Assembly: GCA_015179045.1 (NCBI GenBank)
Contig: WHUZ01000052.1
Span: forward strand, 372,001 to 436,000
Direction: 5' to 3'
Length of the DNA: 64,000 nt
DNA from: Kalaharituber pfeilii
Lineage: Eukaryota > Ascomycota > Pezizomycetes > Pezizales > Pezizaceae
The stretch's first letter is position 1; each line of letters starts with the position of its first letter. Below the pieces are notes generated by a model. The model worked only from the letters and a program-made list of their open reading frames with translations, did not search any database and was not told the DNA's origin. This document shows positions 22,963 through 33,839 of the stretch, in pieces. The translations under genes and the position numbers were made by a program.

Positions 22963-23284
22963 AGCGTCTGGTTCTAATTCGAAGACGGGCAAGGCATCCC
23001 CCGATAAGGTCAGGAGAGGTATTCACCGAATTCCAAGGTTTCTCATTATAGCTCCTGGGGCGGCATACCAGGAACACATTAAGGGAACAAAAAAAAAAAA
23101 GTAAAGGGAGGTTTCAAGTACGTTACAGATAGGGAGTAGGTTCCTATAGATTGTGCTGCGACATGCTCTAGTTGGTAGTTAGGGATATAGAGCTACATTT
23201 AAGTCTTTCCTTGTACGTAGCGGTATGTATCTAGATCGACGCAAAAATAGTTCTAATGATTGGCTATTGCATAGCTGCTCTGTT
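22963..23284. other. 3' flank, possible decayed tail
   Basis: Near 23050-23101 CTCCTGGGGCGGCATACC and a later A-run loosely recall a B tail, without a target duplication. No gene is seen. Confidence 0.35.
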
Positions 23285-23357
23285 TTTTTGTTTTTTTTTT
23301 CTTTTTTTTCTTTCTTTTTGATATCATTACTCGCATGCCGCCCTGTAGGCTATGGCG
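23285..23357 (-). mobile_element. B-type LINE tail, minus orientation
   Basis: An interrupted T-run is followed by GATATCATTACTCGCATGCC and CCCTGTAGGCTATGGCGA, the complement of the B tail. Sequence 3' of it on the plus strand (to about 23530) may be the truncated body, but nothing there matches LINE coding sequence. Confidence 0.75.
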
Positions 23358-23630
23358 ATATTAGGTACATGTGAAAAGAAGAGAAAAGCCACAACTATAA
23401 CTATGTCAAGGTGCTGCCCATGTGAGTTCCGTGATGTGGACTCAGAAAATAGTGTCCGTGTACGGCAAGGCATAGGGAGAAACCTGACAAACGACTTTCG
23501 GAGGTCTAATAATAGACATGCGATATGTGACATACGACATTAGTATATATTTTCTTATTATGAAAAAATAAAATTACCTACTGATACCTTAGGGCTATGG
23601 TAAAACTATTTTGGCCCAATAGTGGAACCT

Positions 23631-24442
23631 TGCAATAGGGGCTTTTTTTTTTTTTTTTTTTTATTCACGTAACCCCGCATACAGGCTACCAGCCTATGGC
23701 AGGGACCCATATACCCGGGCCAGGTTTGAGACAACTAAAACTAACTACGGAATCTACATACACCCTTGAGCACCCAGTGCCCTCCGTCCCCCGGTCCCCG
23801 GCTACCCCAGATCGAGGCAGGCAAACCAGTACTCGACCGGGTCACCTTCCACGCCTTCTTGCTTCCATCCTTTCTCCTCTAGGTCCTCCCAGGACTGCCA
23901 GGTGACATGTGCCCCATTTTTGTTCTTTCTCTGGGGCCGCTCCAGTTCTGTGCATCTGAACACCACATGCTCAGCACTCCATGCCTCACCACATGTACAA
24001 TGTACCTCCTCGCCACTAACCATCCTTCTCCACATAGCTCCGCCTTTTCCAGTCCGCAGCCATGTGTAATTTGTGAGTGCTCTCCTGCCCCACTTCACGA
24101 ATTTGCCCTTCCCAAACCCTGCACGCTCCCTCTCCTCTTTTCTTTTTCGAACTAACTCTTGACGCAGCCCACCCTCAGTGGCCTGCCCATCATACCTCAT
24201 GCACTTGGCCCCCTCTTTGGCCAACTCATCCGCCTTCTATTGCCTTCTATCCCCACGTGGGCCTTGACCCATGCCAGCTTCACTGCATCCGCCTTCCTTA
24301 GCCTCCGCCGCCTCTCTGCAATCAGCTCTATCACCCGCGCTAGGTCTGCGGTTCTTGCCTTGCCAGTTTTTCCTGCTTTCTGGACTGCACTGATAGCTGC
24401 CTGAGAGTCTGCGAGTAAGTGCCCTTGATGCAATAGGGGCTT
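23631..24442 (-). mobile_element. LINE-A relative, 5'-truncated, 14-bp target duplication
   Basis: TGCAATAGGGGCTT is repeated exactly at 23631-23644 and 24429-24442. The 784-bp insert reads on the minus strand as an RNase H relic (GHLLADSQAAISAVQKAGK, LAWVKAHVGIEGN) and then a C-terminal zinc region (VHCTCGEAWSAEHVVFRC), ending at a stop near 23802. A 3' UTR and an A-type tail with poly(T) at 23645-23662 follow. A frameshift lies near 24220. Protein divergence from the full-length LINE-A is large, so this is a sister lineage sharing the A tail. Confidence 0.9.
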
Positions 24443-24699
24443 GGTTCAATTCCCAGTGGTACCTCTTAAGGGGCTATATCCTGATTCTTACCCGGCTAAG
24501 CTGGAAGTGAGAGTCACTTATGTACTTACCTTGTTCTAAAAAAAAAAATTATGTATTTAACTTTAGTCTGAAAATTCCCCTGTGCTTACCTATCTTGTTC
24601 TTAGAAAAAAATCTGAAAATGTGTATATTTAACTTGAAATCCACTGGGAACTCAAGTAATCGGTCGGCTTTTTACTTTTTTAAATAATTAATTTATTAT

Positions 24700-24772
24700 G
24701 TAGTTGCCGCTGTAGTTGCCGCTGTAGTTGCCGCTGTAGTTGCCGCTGTAGTTGCTGCTATAGTTGCCGCTG
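24700..24772. repeat. 12-bp tandem repeat
   Basis: Six consecutive copies of GTAGTTGCCGCT, the fifth with changes, followed by a diverged seventh. Confidence 0.85.
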
Positions 24773-24856
24773 TCCTCTACAACTACCTCAATCTTCTCAA
24801 CTACCTCATCTTCTGCTCAGAACCACTTTGCTTTAGAACCACTTCCCTGTTGAAGT

Positions 24857-25389
24857 AGTTAAGGGCGTGAGGGGCTCGGCTCCGGTGGGCGCTGAAAGGC
24901 ACCGGATGTTACGGCTACGGTGGGGAAAACGGCGGTACCGGCGTCGTCCCGGAAGTGTGAATACGGCGAGTCGGAATGGCTACGGAGGTGTATACGGCGG
25001 ACCGGAAGGGCGGCTACTCGGCAGGGAGCACGCAGTGTAGCGGAGCGATTCACGGGCGTAATGATGGAACGATAGGTTCAGAGTTATAGAGGACTTAGGA
25101 CACCGCTAGTGTCTTGATTCTTCTAACTATGCTATCGCCAGCCGGCGCTTATATAGACTTCAGCGCAGCCATACATGAGGGGTCAACAAATGAATAATTG
25201 GCTGGCAACGCGGCGATTCCTTATCAATGCCAATACCGGTGGTAATAGGCACATGTAACGAAAACATACAAAAATAGTACGGGACAAAGATAACGAATGT
25301 ACTAATGCATGTGCGTATATAAATAAAGCTTCCGTAACTCGAGTGTATGTGTTCTGGCCCACCGACGAACATTTTCCGGTTCGCGAACC
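24857..25389. repeat. LTR-like repeat with minisatellite, left part
   Basis: It begins AAGGGCGTGAGGGGCTCGGC, homologous to the start of the solo LTR at 41676. It contains two or three units of the 33-bp CGGAATGGCTACGGAGGTG minisatellite, then a flank (GCGGAGCGATTCACGGGCGT, CTTGATTCTTC, GCATGTGCGTATA) that matches 41.99-42.23 kb. It is interrupted by the full-length LINE-A. Sequence at 33.6-33.77 kb matches the right part of the same LTR, so the two pieces may once have been one element. Confidence 0.6.
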
Positions 25390-25402
25390 GGCCAGCCGAT
25401 TC

Positions 25403-25433
<31 letters not shown>

Positions 25434-25440
<7 letters not shown>

Positions 25441-25475
25441 ATAACCCCGCTTGTAGCACTTGGCCATGGCAGGGT
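25434..25475 (-). promoter_or_regulatory. LINE-A 3' recognition tail (A-type hairpin)
   Basis: On the sense strand CCCTGCCATGGC...GCTACAAGCGGGGTTATGTGAT lies directly before poly(A). CCCTGC can pair with GCGGGG (one G-U) to close a stem. Being the only part kept in bare-tail insertions, it is the likely site recognised by the RT for target-primed reverse transcription. Confidence 0.65.
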
Positions 25476-25596
25476 CCCTGGGCAAGCCCTCATAGCCCGG
25501 AGACAGGCTAAACTAACTCTCTACGTACATGGCCCCCACGCGCCGTCGCCCCCGCTCTCCTAGCTTCTAGAACTTGACCCCGCATTCTCCTACCTT

Positions 25597-28500
25597 CTAG
25601 AACTTGACCCCAGCGAAGAAATTCTCCAAAACGTCATACTCCCCATTCTCCGCCTTTCTCTTCCAATTCTTTTCCATGTCGCCCCACCTCTCAAAGCCTT
25701 CTGGACGGTTCTTCTGGTTTCTGCATCGGAAAGCGAGGTGCTCCCCGGTTTGCACCTCCCCGCACCTGCACTTATCCGACTCAGCCGCCCCTATCCTCTT
25801 CAACCACACTGCACACCTCCCTCTCTTCAGGCGCAAGGCAGTGAAATTGGATACTGCTATCCTATTCCACTCCATGACCTTTCCTCCTCCAAAACCCTCC
25901 ACTTCTCTCTTCTCCTTCCTCCACGCCTTCACCCTCTGGCGCACCCCACTTCCGGTGGCCACCTCCTTCCCCTGCATCACCGTCCCCTTCTTCGCCCACT
26001 CATCCGCCTTCTCATTGCCTGCGATTCCGATGTGAGCTTTTACCCACAACAGTTTCGCATTCCCCCCCTTCTTCTTTCTCCTCGCCACTGCATTCACCAC
26101 CCTTCTCACATCCTCCGTCTTTCCCTTTCCCTCCCTGCCTGCCTTCTGAATCGCCATGACAGCAGCTTCAGAATCTAAGCAAACCAGGACCGGTACCTCC
26201 TCCGGTACACTCTCCAGCGCACTTCTCACCCCTCTCACCTCCCCGTCAAAAACCGTCGCCGTTCTCCCTACTACCTCCGCCACCACCGCTGATCTCCCCC
26301 ACACCCCCGCCCCCACCTTGCTGTCCTCGACCTTACTACCATCCGAGAAGAGAACCGCTCTCCCTCTTCCGGCTTCCTCAACCGAGGTCTCCCACTCTTC
26401 TCTCCCTCCCCCCTTTCTACCTAGCCTCTCTGCGCACTCCACTTTCACCTTCTCACACTCTCCTCCCCATGAGATCTCCTCGCCCTCCTCCGAGAACCTT
26501 GACCACTGCCCTGCCAGCGGTCTAGCACTGCCTCGTACCCGTCTTCTTTCCCCAGTGCCCACTGCATCCCCCAGTCTCTCCAATTTCTCGCCTCCTCTTC
26601 TCTCTCCTCACTCCCCATCTTGAAGTCACCCGTGCAGAGCTCCGCTAGCTCTGACGGCGCCTCCACCTCCCGGACGATCGCTCTCGCTTGCGCGCCATCC
26701 AGGACTGTCTCCACGTCTTCCACTCCGCATACCGCATTCACCCCTTCCACCCCGGCACCTCTCCCCCCTCCAGCTGCTCTCTTCAAAACCTGCAGCTGTA
26801 CTCGCTCCATCTCCTTCTTCCACTCCTTCTGGCCTCTCCACCCGATCTCACTCCCCACATCGCCACCGCCCTCACCATCCCTGTGTACGCCTGCCGCCAG
26901 CTCCGTGGTGACATCCCCCAATCCCGGTTGCCCAGTCCCGAGAGTGCCCCCGCCAGCCTCCTTGCCCTGCTCAGCCTATTTCGCCAATGCGCCCTGAAGG
27001 TCAGCTTCTCATCGAAAATGACTCCCAGCCACTTCAGCATCTCCCCCTCCTTCTTCCACCTTTTCCCCACTCCGAAAGTTATCATCTCCCACTTCGACTC
27101 TTCTAGTGGGATTTGATCCTCTTCTGCCACCTCCACCATCACCATCTTCACCTTCTCCCTGAGCCGCGCCATATCCCAATAGCCATGCCAGTCCAGGATT
27201 GTTGCCGCCAGGTCATCAACATACGATGGAACCTCCACCTCCGCCCCGGTTGCCACCCCCCTCAACCTCCTCTCCATCTTTTCTATGGTGGGTGCCATGA
27301 AGATCAGGAAAACAACAGGCGAGAGCGGCGATCCCTGTGGGACCCCCACATTCGACCTGCCCCTCCCCCTCTCCTTGCCGTCCCACCACACCTCAAATTC
27401 CCTCCCCCCCATAAATTCCTCCATCCACTTCCGCTTCCTCTTCACCTCCTCACTCCCCCTCTCTTCTATCCTCCTCATCACCACCTCCCTCCTCACGATG
27501 TTAAAGCCTCCTTTAACATCCGCTGTCACCCACGCTGCTCTCCCCCCCCTGTGCAGACACCTCTGCACCTTGGTCACTGCCCTCGTCATCGCCTGGATCG
27601 CATTCCTTCCTTTCCGGGCTCCAAGCTGCAACCTGTGGAAGAGGCGGTCCTCCTTCTGAAGCCTACTGGCCATTATCTTCTCCCCGACCTTCCCGATACA
27701 GTTGATCAGGTTGATTGGCCTCCACGCTTTCGTGGTCTTAATATCCTTGCCTGGCTTCGGAATCATGACCACCCGCATTTCTCTCCACTCCGCCGGAGTC
27801 CGGTTGCACATCCAGTTTTCGGCGATCTCTCTCACCACCTCGTCCCCAATTGGTGTCTTCAGGGCTTCCTTGATCAAACGGTATCCGATTCCATCCGGTC
27901 CCGGAGCTGAGTTGTTCTTGGTCCCCCTGATTGCCGCCCTCACCTCTTCCTCTACTTTCCTTCTCTCCTCCTCCCCGATTTCCTCCACCTGCGGCTCCTC
28001 TCTCCCTTCCATCCCCTCCTCTTCCTCCCTCCAGGAGAAGTTCCTCCTTACCAAGGCCTCCACCTTCTCCCTGTCCCCCTCCAGGTCCCTCCCCTCCTCA
28101 TCCGCTAAAACCCCCATCTTCTCCTTCCCTCCGAACGGGTCCTTCGCCACCCTCACCACTCTCCATGGGTCGCTGAACCCTCCTCTTCCACAAAATCTCT
28201 CCAACACTTCTTCTTCTCCTCCCGGATCTTCCACTTCAACTTCTGCACCGCCGCCTTCCACCCTCTCACCCTCTCACTGTCCGTCAACCTTGCCCTTGCG
28301 CCTACTCCGCCTCTCGCTAGCCTGTTGACCTCTTTTCTCATCTCTTCAATCTCCTCCGTCCACCATCTCTTACTTCTCCCCCCAATTCTCACCTCCTTCT
28401 CGAGTGTCTTCTTCCACCTTTTCAACCTCTCATATGCCGTCCCCTCCCCCACCCTCTCTAGCCACTCCTTCTTCTCCTCCTCCCCCCACTTCCCACCCCA

Positions 28501-29200
28501 CCCCTCCACCTCCTCTTCCACCCTGTCCCAGTCTATTCGGACGACTCGTTGCTCCTCTCGCTCTCTCTCTTCCGCTTCCAGGCTCACCACTATCGCCGAA
28601 TGGTCCGACCCCATGTCCCACAGCTCTACTCCTCTCACCTCTACCCCCCTCACCCATACCAAATCTATTCTCGACTCTCTTACCACCCCCTCTATCTCTC
28701 TTCTCCAAGTCCCCACTCTCTCTCCCTCCAGTCGAAAACCTGCCCCCTCCATCATTTCTCTCAGAATCTTCCCTCTCCCGTTCTCTCCTATCCCTTCCAG
28801 ACCCCACATCGGGCTGTGTGCGTTCCAGTCCCCCATGAGTACGCACTTCCCTTCTACTCCCACCACCTCCTCCAGCCATCCTCGAAACTCCTCCTCCCTC
28901 CAATCCCCCTCCACATACACCCCCCCCACTGTGACCTCTCCCACTCTGCCCATACCAGATTCGCCCCCCCCGCTTCTCCCCTTCCCTTCTCCTCTTCCCC
29001 ACCCAACAATCCTCGTCTCCTCCCCCACCTCCCCCGCCTCCTCAGCCCTGGATGTGACCCTGTCTTCCACCCCCCTTCCTCCCTCCTCTTCCACACTTCT
29101 GCCTCGAAGCCAGGTCCCACCCCTCCTTAAAGATATTCTCTCTCCATACATGTCCTACCACTGACGACCCCCCGACGTTTAGGTACCCCACCTTCACCAT
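25597..29200 (-). pseudogene. LINE-A ORF2 (APE endonuclease, RT, RNase H), frameshifted
   Basis: It starts at the ATG at 29200 (MVKVGYLNVGGSSVVGH). The APE-type endonuclease follows with LMGDWNAHSPMWG and WDMGSDHSAIVV. The RT has NNSAPGPDGIGY, PKPGKD, ADVKGGFN (first catalytic Asp), VPQGSPLSPV and SYVDDLA (catalytic YVDD). RNase H has LFSDGSKVED, FDGEVRG, LVCLDSEAAV and AGNEKADEWA, then a Cys region (DKCRCGEVQTGEHLAFRC), ending FFAGVKF. Catalytic residues appear intact, but the reading frame changes near 29110, 28200, 26850 and 26500. Those could be real decay or homopolymer errors in the assembly. Confidence 0.85.
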
Positions 29201-31989
29201 AAGGCTCTTGGTACCCCGCTGCTCTCTGCCTCCCATCCATCTTCTGGCAGGTCCATATCTCCAAACAAATCCCCTAGCACTACTCGCGGTCGGTGCCTCG
29301 ACCCCTCCATATCGCTGCTCTCATCGATCTCCATCCTCTCTCCTCCTTTTCTTGCCTTGAGGAAGCCCCCTAGCTCCAGCAGCTTCTTCTTCTCGTCCCA
29401 GTCTTCCGACAGAACTCCCGAGAACTTTACTCCAGCCTTCTTCTCAGTCTCCACCGCTTTCTCCTTCCCCTTCACCTCTACCACCTTTGCCGCCTTGCTT
29501 GGCTCCTCCTGCTTCTCCTTCATTGGAGTCTCCTCCACTCTCTCCCTCTTCTGACTCTGATTTGGAGTAACCGGTTTTGGTCGCTCTGGACAGATTCTTG
29601 CGATATGGCCCCACTTGCCACATGCATAACATGCCATCTGGCCCTTCTGGAACCTGCACTCCCGCGCCAGATGCCCCTTCTTTCCGCACTTGAAGCAATT
29701 CGTCCCCTGGCTTCCCTGGCTGCCCAACTGCGTCCCTATTACCTGCACTTGCTGACCTGCACCCAGCGGTCCGAAACTTATTCCCGGAGGAATGACCTGT
29801 CCCCTGAGTACCCGTTATACCCCACCCCTCCCTTCCCCATCTGCTGCTGCTGCTGCCCTCCTACCCCCGCCGTTGCCGCCATGCTGGCGTAACTCACCCG
29901 CCCCTCCGCCTGCGTGTGCCCCTGGCTTATATCTTTCTACCACTCTCTTCTGCCCCCTCCACACCAAACCTTTCTTCAACACCCTCACTGCCTCATCCGC
30001 ATCCACCACCTCAAACTTGAGCTGCGAAACTCGCGGTTTCCCCATGGGTGGTAACTACACCGAAGCGCACTGGTGGTCTGGACCCGAACTTGACGTCCGG
30101 GTTTTCCTCTTTCAACTTCTTCCTCATCACCTCTATATCTTCCCTTCCCTCCTCATAGTCAGCTCCCTTCATTACCAGCGGGGACTGCATCCTTGTTGTG
30201 GACCTCTACTCTCACGAGATCCTCCCCAAAGATCAGGCACATCCATGCCCCAAACTTCTCCATCACTTCCTTCTGGCTCTCCTTCTCTCCGATGTCTATC
30301 AAGAACCAAGTCCTCTCAAAACTTGGAAGCTGCCGGGTTCCTCTCCACTCGTGCCACTCTCCACCCTCTCTCACCCTCTCCTTCGCTGTTCCCTCCCACA
30401 GTGACTCACACCTCTTTATCAAAACATTTCTCTCCTCCACCCCCTCCTTTCCGAATGGTACTGCGCCTTATGCACTGTCCTTAAAGTTCTCTTCCACAAC
30501 TTCCTCCCCCTCACTATCGTCCAGTTTCTCCCCTTCGATCCTCTTTTCCGCCTCCATTGCTGCCCTCTCTGCCTCCTCCTTCAACTTCTTCTCTTTCTCC
30601 TCTAGAGCTGCCACCTCTGCTTGTGAGCTCCCGGGTGTCTCCATCACCTGCGCTACCTCCTTCAATACCTCCGCCCTCCTCACCGTTGCCCTTCTTTCTT
30701 CTGTGATCTTCCTCTGGCTTTCCTCTTCCGCTTTCTTGCGCCTCTCCTCCTCCCTCTTCTTCTTCTTTTCCGTCTCTTCCTGCCACTTCCGGATCTCCCG
30801 GATTTTCTGCTTCTCTCTTCCTCCTCTTCTCCTCTTCTGCCTTTTCCTCCTCTCTCTTCTTCTTTTCTTTTTTCTAGCCTCCTCTCCTCCTTCCCTGAGG
30901 CCAGCCCCATTGCTACATGCATCTCTCTCACCATCCCTCCAACTCTGTCATTCTTTCCTCCATCTCCGTTTCCTTTGCCCTTCTCTTCTGCCTCCATGCC
31001 TCTCTTGCCTCCTCCTTCCACCTCTTCACCTCCTTCTCTGCTATCTCCCACTTTCTCGTATACTCCAACACCTCCCCCTCCTCCATTTTCTTTCTCAACT
31101 CCTTCCATCCTCCCTCGAATATAGTCGTTCCCAAAATGGCCGCTACCTGCTGCCACGCTGCCTCCACTGCCTTCGCCTCTCCCTTCTTCCCCTTTTCTTT
31201 CAGTACTTCCCTCTTCTTGTCCAGTACTTGCACCGCATGCACTAGTGCTAATACTGTCTTTCCCTCCTTACCTAGCCCCTGCCCCTGCTCCTCCTCCTCA
31301 CTTTGCTCTTCGTTCTCCTCCTCCTCTCCTCCCTCCTCTCCGCCCTCCTCCATCTCTTCGTCCGCTCCTCCCTCAGTCTCCCCTTCTCCTTCCCTCTTTC
31401 CATCTCTTCTCTCTCTTCCTGCATTATCGGCAAGATTGGGGCTTATCGGCTCAAAGTCTGGTTGTAAGTCTCCAATCTCCTCGATCTTCCTCCTCCTCCC
31501 CTGGCTCCTTCTGCTCCTCCCCTCACATGGTGAGGCACTCCTTTCTCTTTCTACCTCTTCCCTCCTCCCCCAGCTCATCATCACTCTCGTTGTTCTTGGG
31601 GTGACCTGTTGTTTCTTGAAAACACTATAGGTCCCTTCTTCACCGTAATACATTCTCTGGTAGCATTTTCTAGGACTACTTCCTCCTTCTCGATCACAAT
31701 CCCATCCTTCCCCTCCTCATACCTTCTAAACATCACTGCATCTGCACTCCAGTGTCTGACTACTGCTGCTACTTCTCCAATCCCGGTCAAACTTCTAGTT
31801 TTTACCTGCATCACTTCCGGTACCCCCTTCTTTGCGCTATTGCAATAGCATCCTTTCTCAACTGCTCGATCATATCGAGCTGCCCATCATACTCCCCGCC
31901 CTTTCTCCATGCTCTTCGTACCCTTTCTGCCACCGTAATTACATCCCCCGCCTCCCTACCCTGCTAACCACCAATCCTTCCTTTCCCAT
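29194..31989 (-). pseudogene. LINE-A ORF1 (gag-like, two zinc knuckles), frameshifted
   Basis: Reading probably begins at the ATG at 31989. Recognisable blocks in order: AERVRRAWRKGGEYDGQLD, VVRHWSADAVMFRRY, a long Glu/Lys/Arg-rich coiled-coil region (about 31550-30470), TWFLIDIGEKESQKEV, an RNA-binding-like segment (FEVVDADEAVRVLKKG), and two CCHC zinc knuckles near 29640-29710 (CFKCGKKGHLAREC and CYACGKWGHIARIC). The C-terminus is acidic and ends at a TGA at 29194-29196, overlapping the ORF2 start. At least five frame changes occur. The product would bind the LINE RNA. Confidence 0.8.
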
Positions 31990-32530
31990 GTGTGGATCTC
32001 ATCCACACACCATACCTCGTTTCTGTCCATTATATAACCTCCCCCATCCATCCATCTCCTACTGGTCTAGGAATTCCATTCCCTGTACTATTTCTTCCGA
32101 CATTCTTTCTGTTTCCTTGACTTATTTCCGTTTCTGAAAACCTGCGCTTGTATCACTACCTTATATGGTATGTCGCCGCTGATCGCGCCTTGCTGTATTC
32201 GGCAGGTGTTGCCTGTTCTTAGCCGCTATTCCCTTTCCGGTTTAAATCGATGTCAGTCAGCACCACCGGGGCTGTGCTAGCACCAATTAGGTGCAACTGC
32301 CCCTATTCTTCAAAATTGTGTAGGGACTCTTCAGAAAAACTCTGAAAACTTGACCTTGGGGAAACGACTCGCAATCTTCTGAATTCTGTACAATGAAGGT
32401 GATATTCTTTCTCGGGCGGTCCCGAGCTTCGCTTTGATGTAACTCACGTCCTCTGGATGTGCCGGAAGGTTTGTCTTCTTCCAAGCGCTCGTTCTGTAGA
32501 AGTAGTTGTCGGTGGCGGCCAGCCGATTCG

Positions 32531-32600
32531 TGAACCGGCCGGCCCCGTGAAAAACATATGGTGTTTTTTCACGGGGCCAGCCCAGCCACGAACACCTGGC
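32531..32600. repeat. Hairpin repeat next to the LINE-A insertion
   Basis: GGCCCCGTGAAAAA (32541-32554) pairs with TTTTTTCACGGGGCC (32564-32578) around ACATATGGT-type loop sequence. It continues the CCGG-rich palindromic target into which LINE-A inserted. Confidence 0.8.
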
Positions 32601-33465
32601 CCAGCGGCGAACATGAATGTACCTCGATGTACCTATATGTAATATATATACTCGCTTATGATTTAATGCAATAATGATCTATCATACAGCCAGCTAAGCA
32701 ATTTCCACAGTCTCCTATCCCCCTATGCAGTCATCTATGTACAAACAATAGTACTATATACATCACTATGTTCACTCTCATTCTCCTGGTTAGTACACTG
32801 ACCAGCATTGCTTTTATTACAAGAATAAGAACATTTAACCTTTTGATGTATGCATGTACAACGAAGAGAAGAACAGGTACCTAGACAAGAACATGAAATT
32901 TTGTCTTGACAAGTTTTATCATGATGAGGTTGCTTAAAGTGGGTACTTGGCACTTGCAGGGCTCTTATTATCTACTGTTTCTGGTAATACAACCACCAAA
33001 ATTTTCATTCTTGGCATCAACGCAATCTCTGTTACTGCCACAATATAATACCAGAATGGCGGAGGATTCCGGAAATCTCTACCTATGAAGATAACACTCC
33101 AAAATTTCGCTTAGAGTAAGAAGAATACTAGAAGCATATTTAGGAATTTTCTTCTAGTGTTTCGATTAACAATGATTTAGTTATGATTACAAATTGGTAT
33201 TCTTAACTACAGTAGTCTAGAAGCGTAGTGAATTATTAATTAAACTGTCTGTATTATCTTCTAGTATGTGGGTAAGAAGTAGCAACTTATCACCGACAGC
33301 AACTTTCAAGTGGCAAATTATAGGTGGCAACTTGTCAGTGGCAATAGGGCTGTGCTAGCACACAGTAACTGGCTTATCAATTAATGCTTGGTAGCAGAAT
33401 GTTTCTCTATACTCAATCACTGGTAGCACGTAGAGGTACCTAGTGGTACTTGTACTAAACTAGTG
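32601..33465. other. No gene recognised
   Basis: AT-leaning sequence with short frames only. It may be interior DNA between the two LTR-like pieces. Confidence 0.4.
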
Positions 33466-33590
33466 TTCGTCGGTGGGCTGGCCCATTCGCGAATCAGCCA
33501 GCCCACCGACGAATTGGCCGATTCGCGAATGGCCTGGCCGGTTCGCGAACCGCAATGTTCGTCGGTAGGCCAGAACATATGCATCAAGCT
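33466..33590. repeat. Cluster of perfect palindromes
   Basis: TTCGTCGGTGGGCTGGC (33466-33482) pairs with GCCAGCCCACCGACGAA (33497-33513), with ATTCGCGAAT in the loop. Further palindromes (ATTCGCGAAT, GGTTCGCGAACC) and another TTCGTCGG follow to 33570. GGTTCGCGAACCGG also occurs at the LINE-A target (25378), so this is a repeat family. Confidence 0.85.
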
Positions 33591-33617
33591 GCATTCCGGA
33601 TGACACACCCTTCCGTA

Positions 33618-33774
33618 GTACTGCCCTATCTAAACGATGCGAGAATCAACAGCCAAGCCTAACGGGTGATCACTCCAGTCAATTAGCATTGGTCTTATGT
33701 TCGATTGCAGGGTCAGCGTTATCCCCTTGGCGGGTAAGTCTTCACCTTTAGCCGTGGTAGCTAATTAGTAGTGG
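33618..33774. repeat. LTR-like repeat, right part
   Basis: AGCCAAGCCTAACGGGTGATC, CATTGGTCTTATG and GGTAAGTCTTCACC...AGCCGTGG correspond in order to 42306-42407 of the 732-bp solo LTR. The expected terminal CCGTAACA is decayed to CCGTGGTA. Confidence 0.6.
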
Positions 33775-33839
33775 AACCCTTGGCCTTGCCATAGTGGTAG
33801 GCAAGTTTCCACCTTAGCCATAACAAAAGCTTACGTAAG

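Larger units (their letters stand above)
25390..32530 (-). mobile_element. Full-length LINE-A (Tad/I-like non-LTR retrotransposon)
   Basis: GGCCAGCCGATTCG occurs at 25390-25403 and 32517-32530 and brackets a 7113-bp minus-strand element. In order it has a 5' UTR (32516-31990), ORF1 with two CCHC knuckles (31989-29194), ORF2 with endonuclease, RT and RNase H (29200-25597), a 190-bp 3' UTR, an A-type tail and a T-run at 25404-25433. Several frameshifts break both ORFs, so the copy cannot be autonomous as given. The sense strand is strongly purine-rich over about 6 kb. The insertion site is a palindrome-rich sequence. Confidence 0.92.

Noticed and set aside
24421..24470. Pol III B-box GGTTCAATTCCC as a tRNA or SINE
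   Set aside because: No A-box upstream; the upstream sequence is the target duplication and body of a LINE copy.
26156..31630. Many long Ser/Pro-rich plus-strand frames over LINE-A
   Set aside because: They are complements of the purine-rich LINE ORFs on the minus strand and carry no domains.
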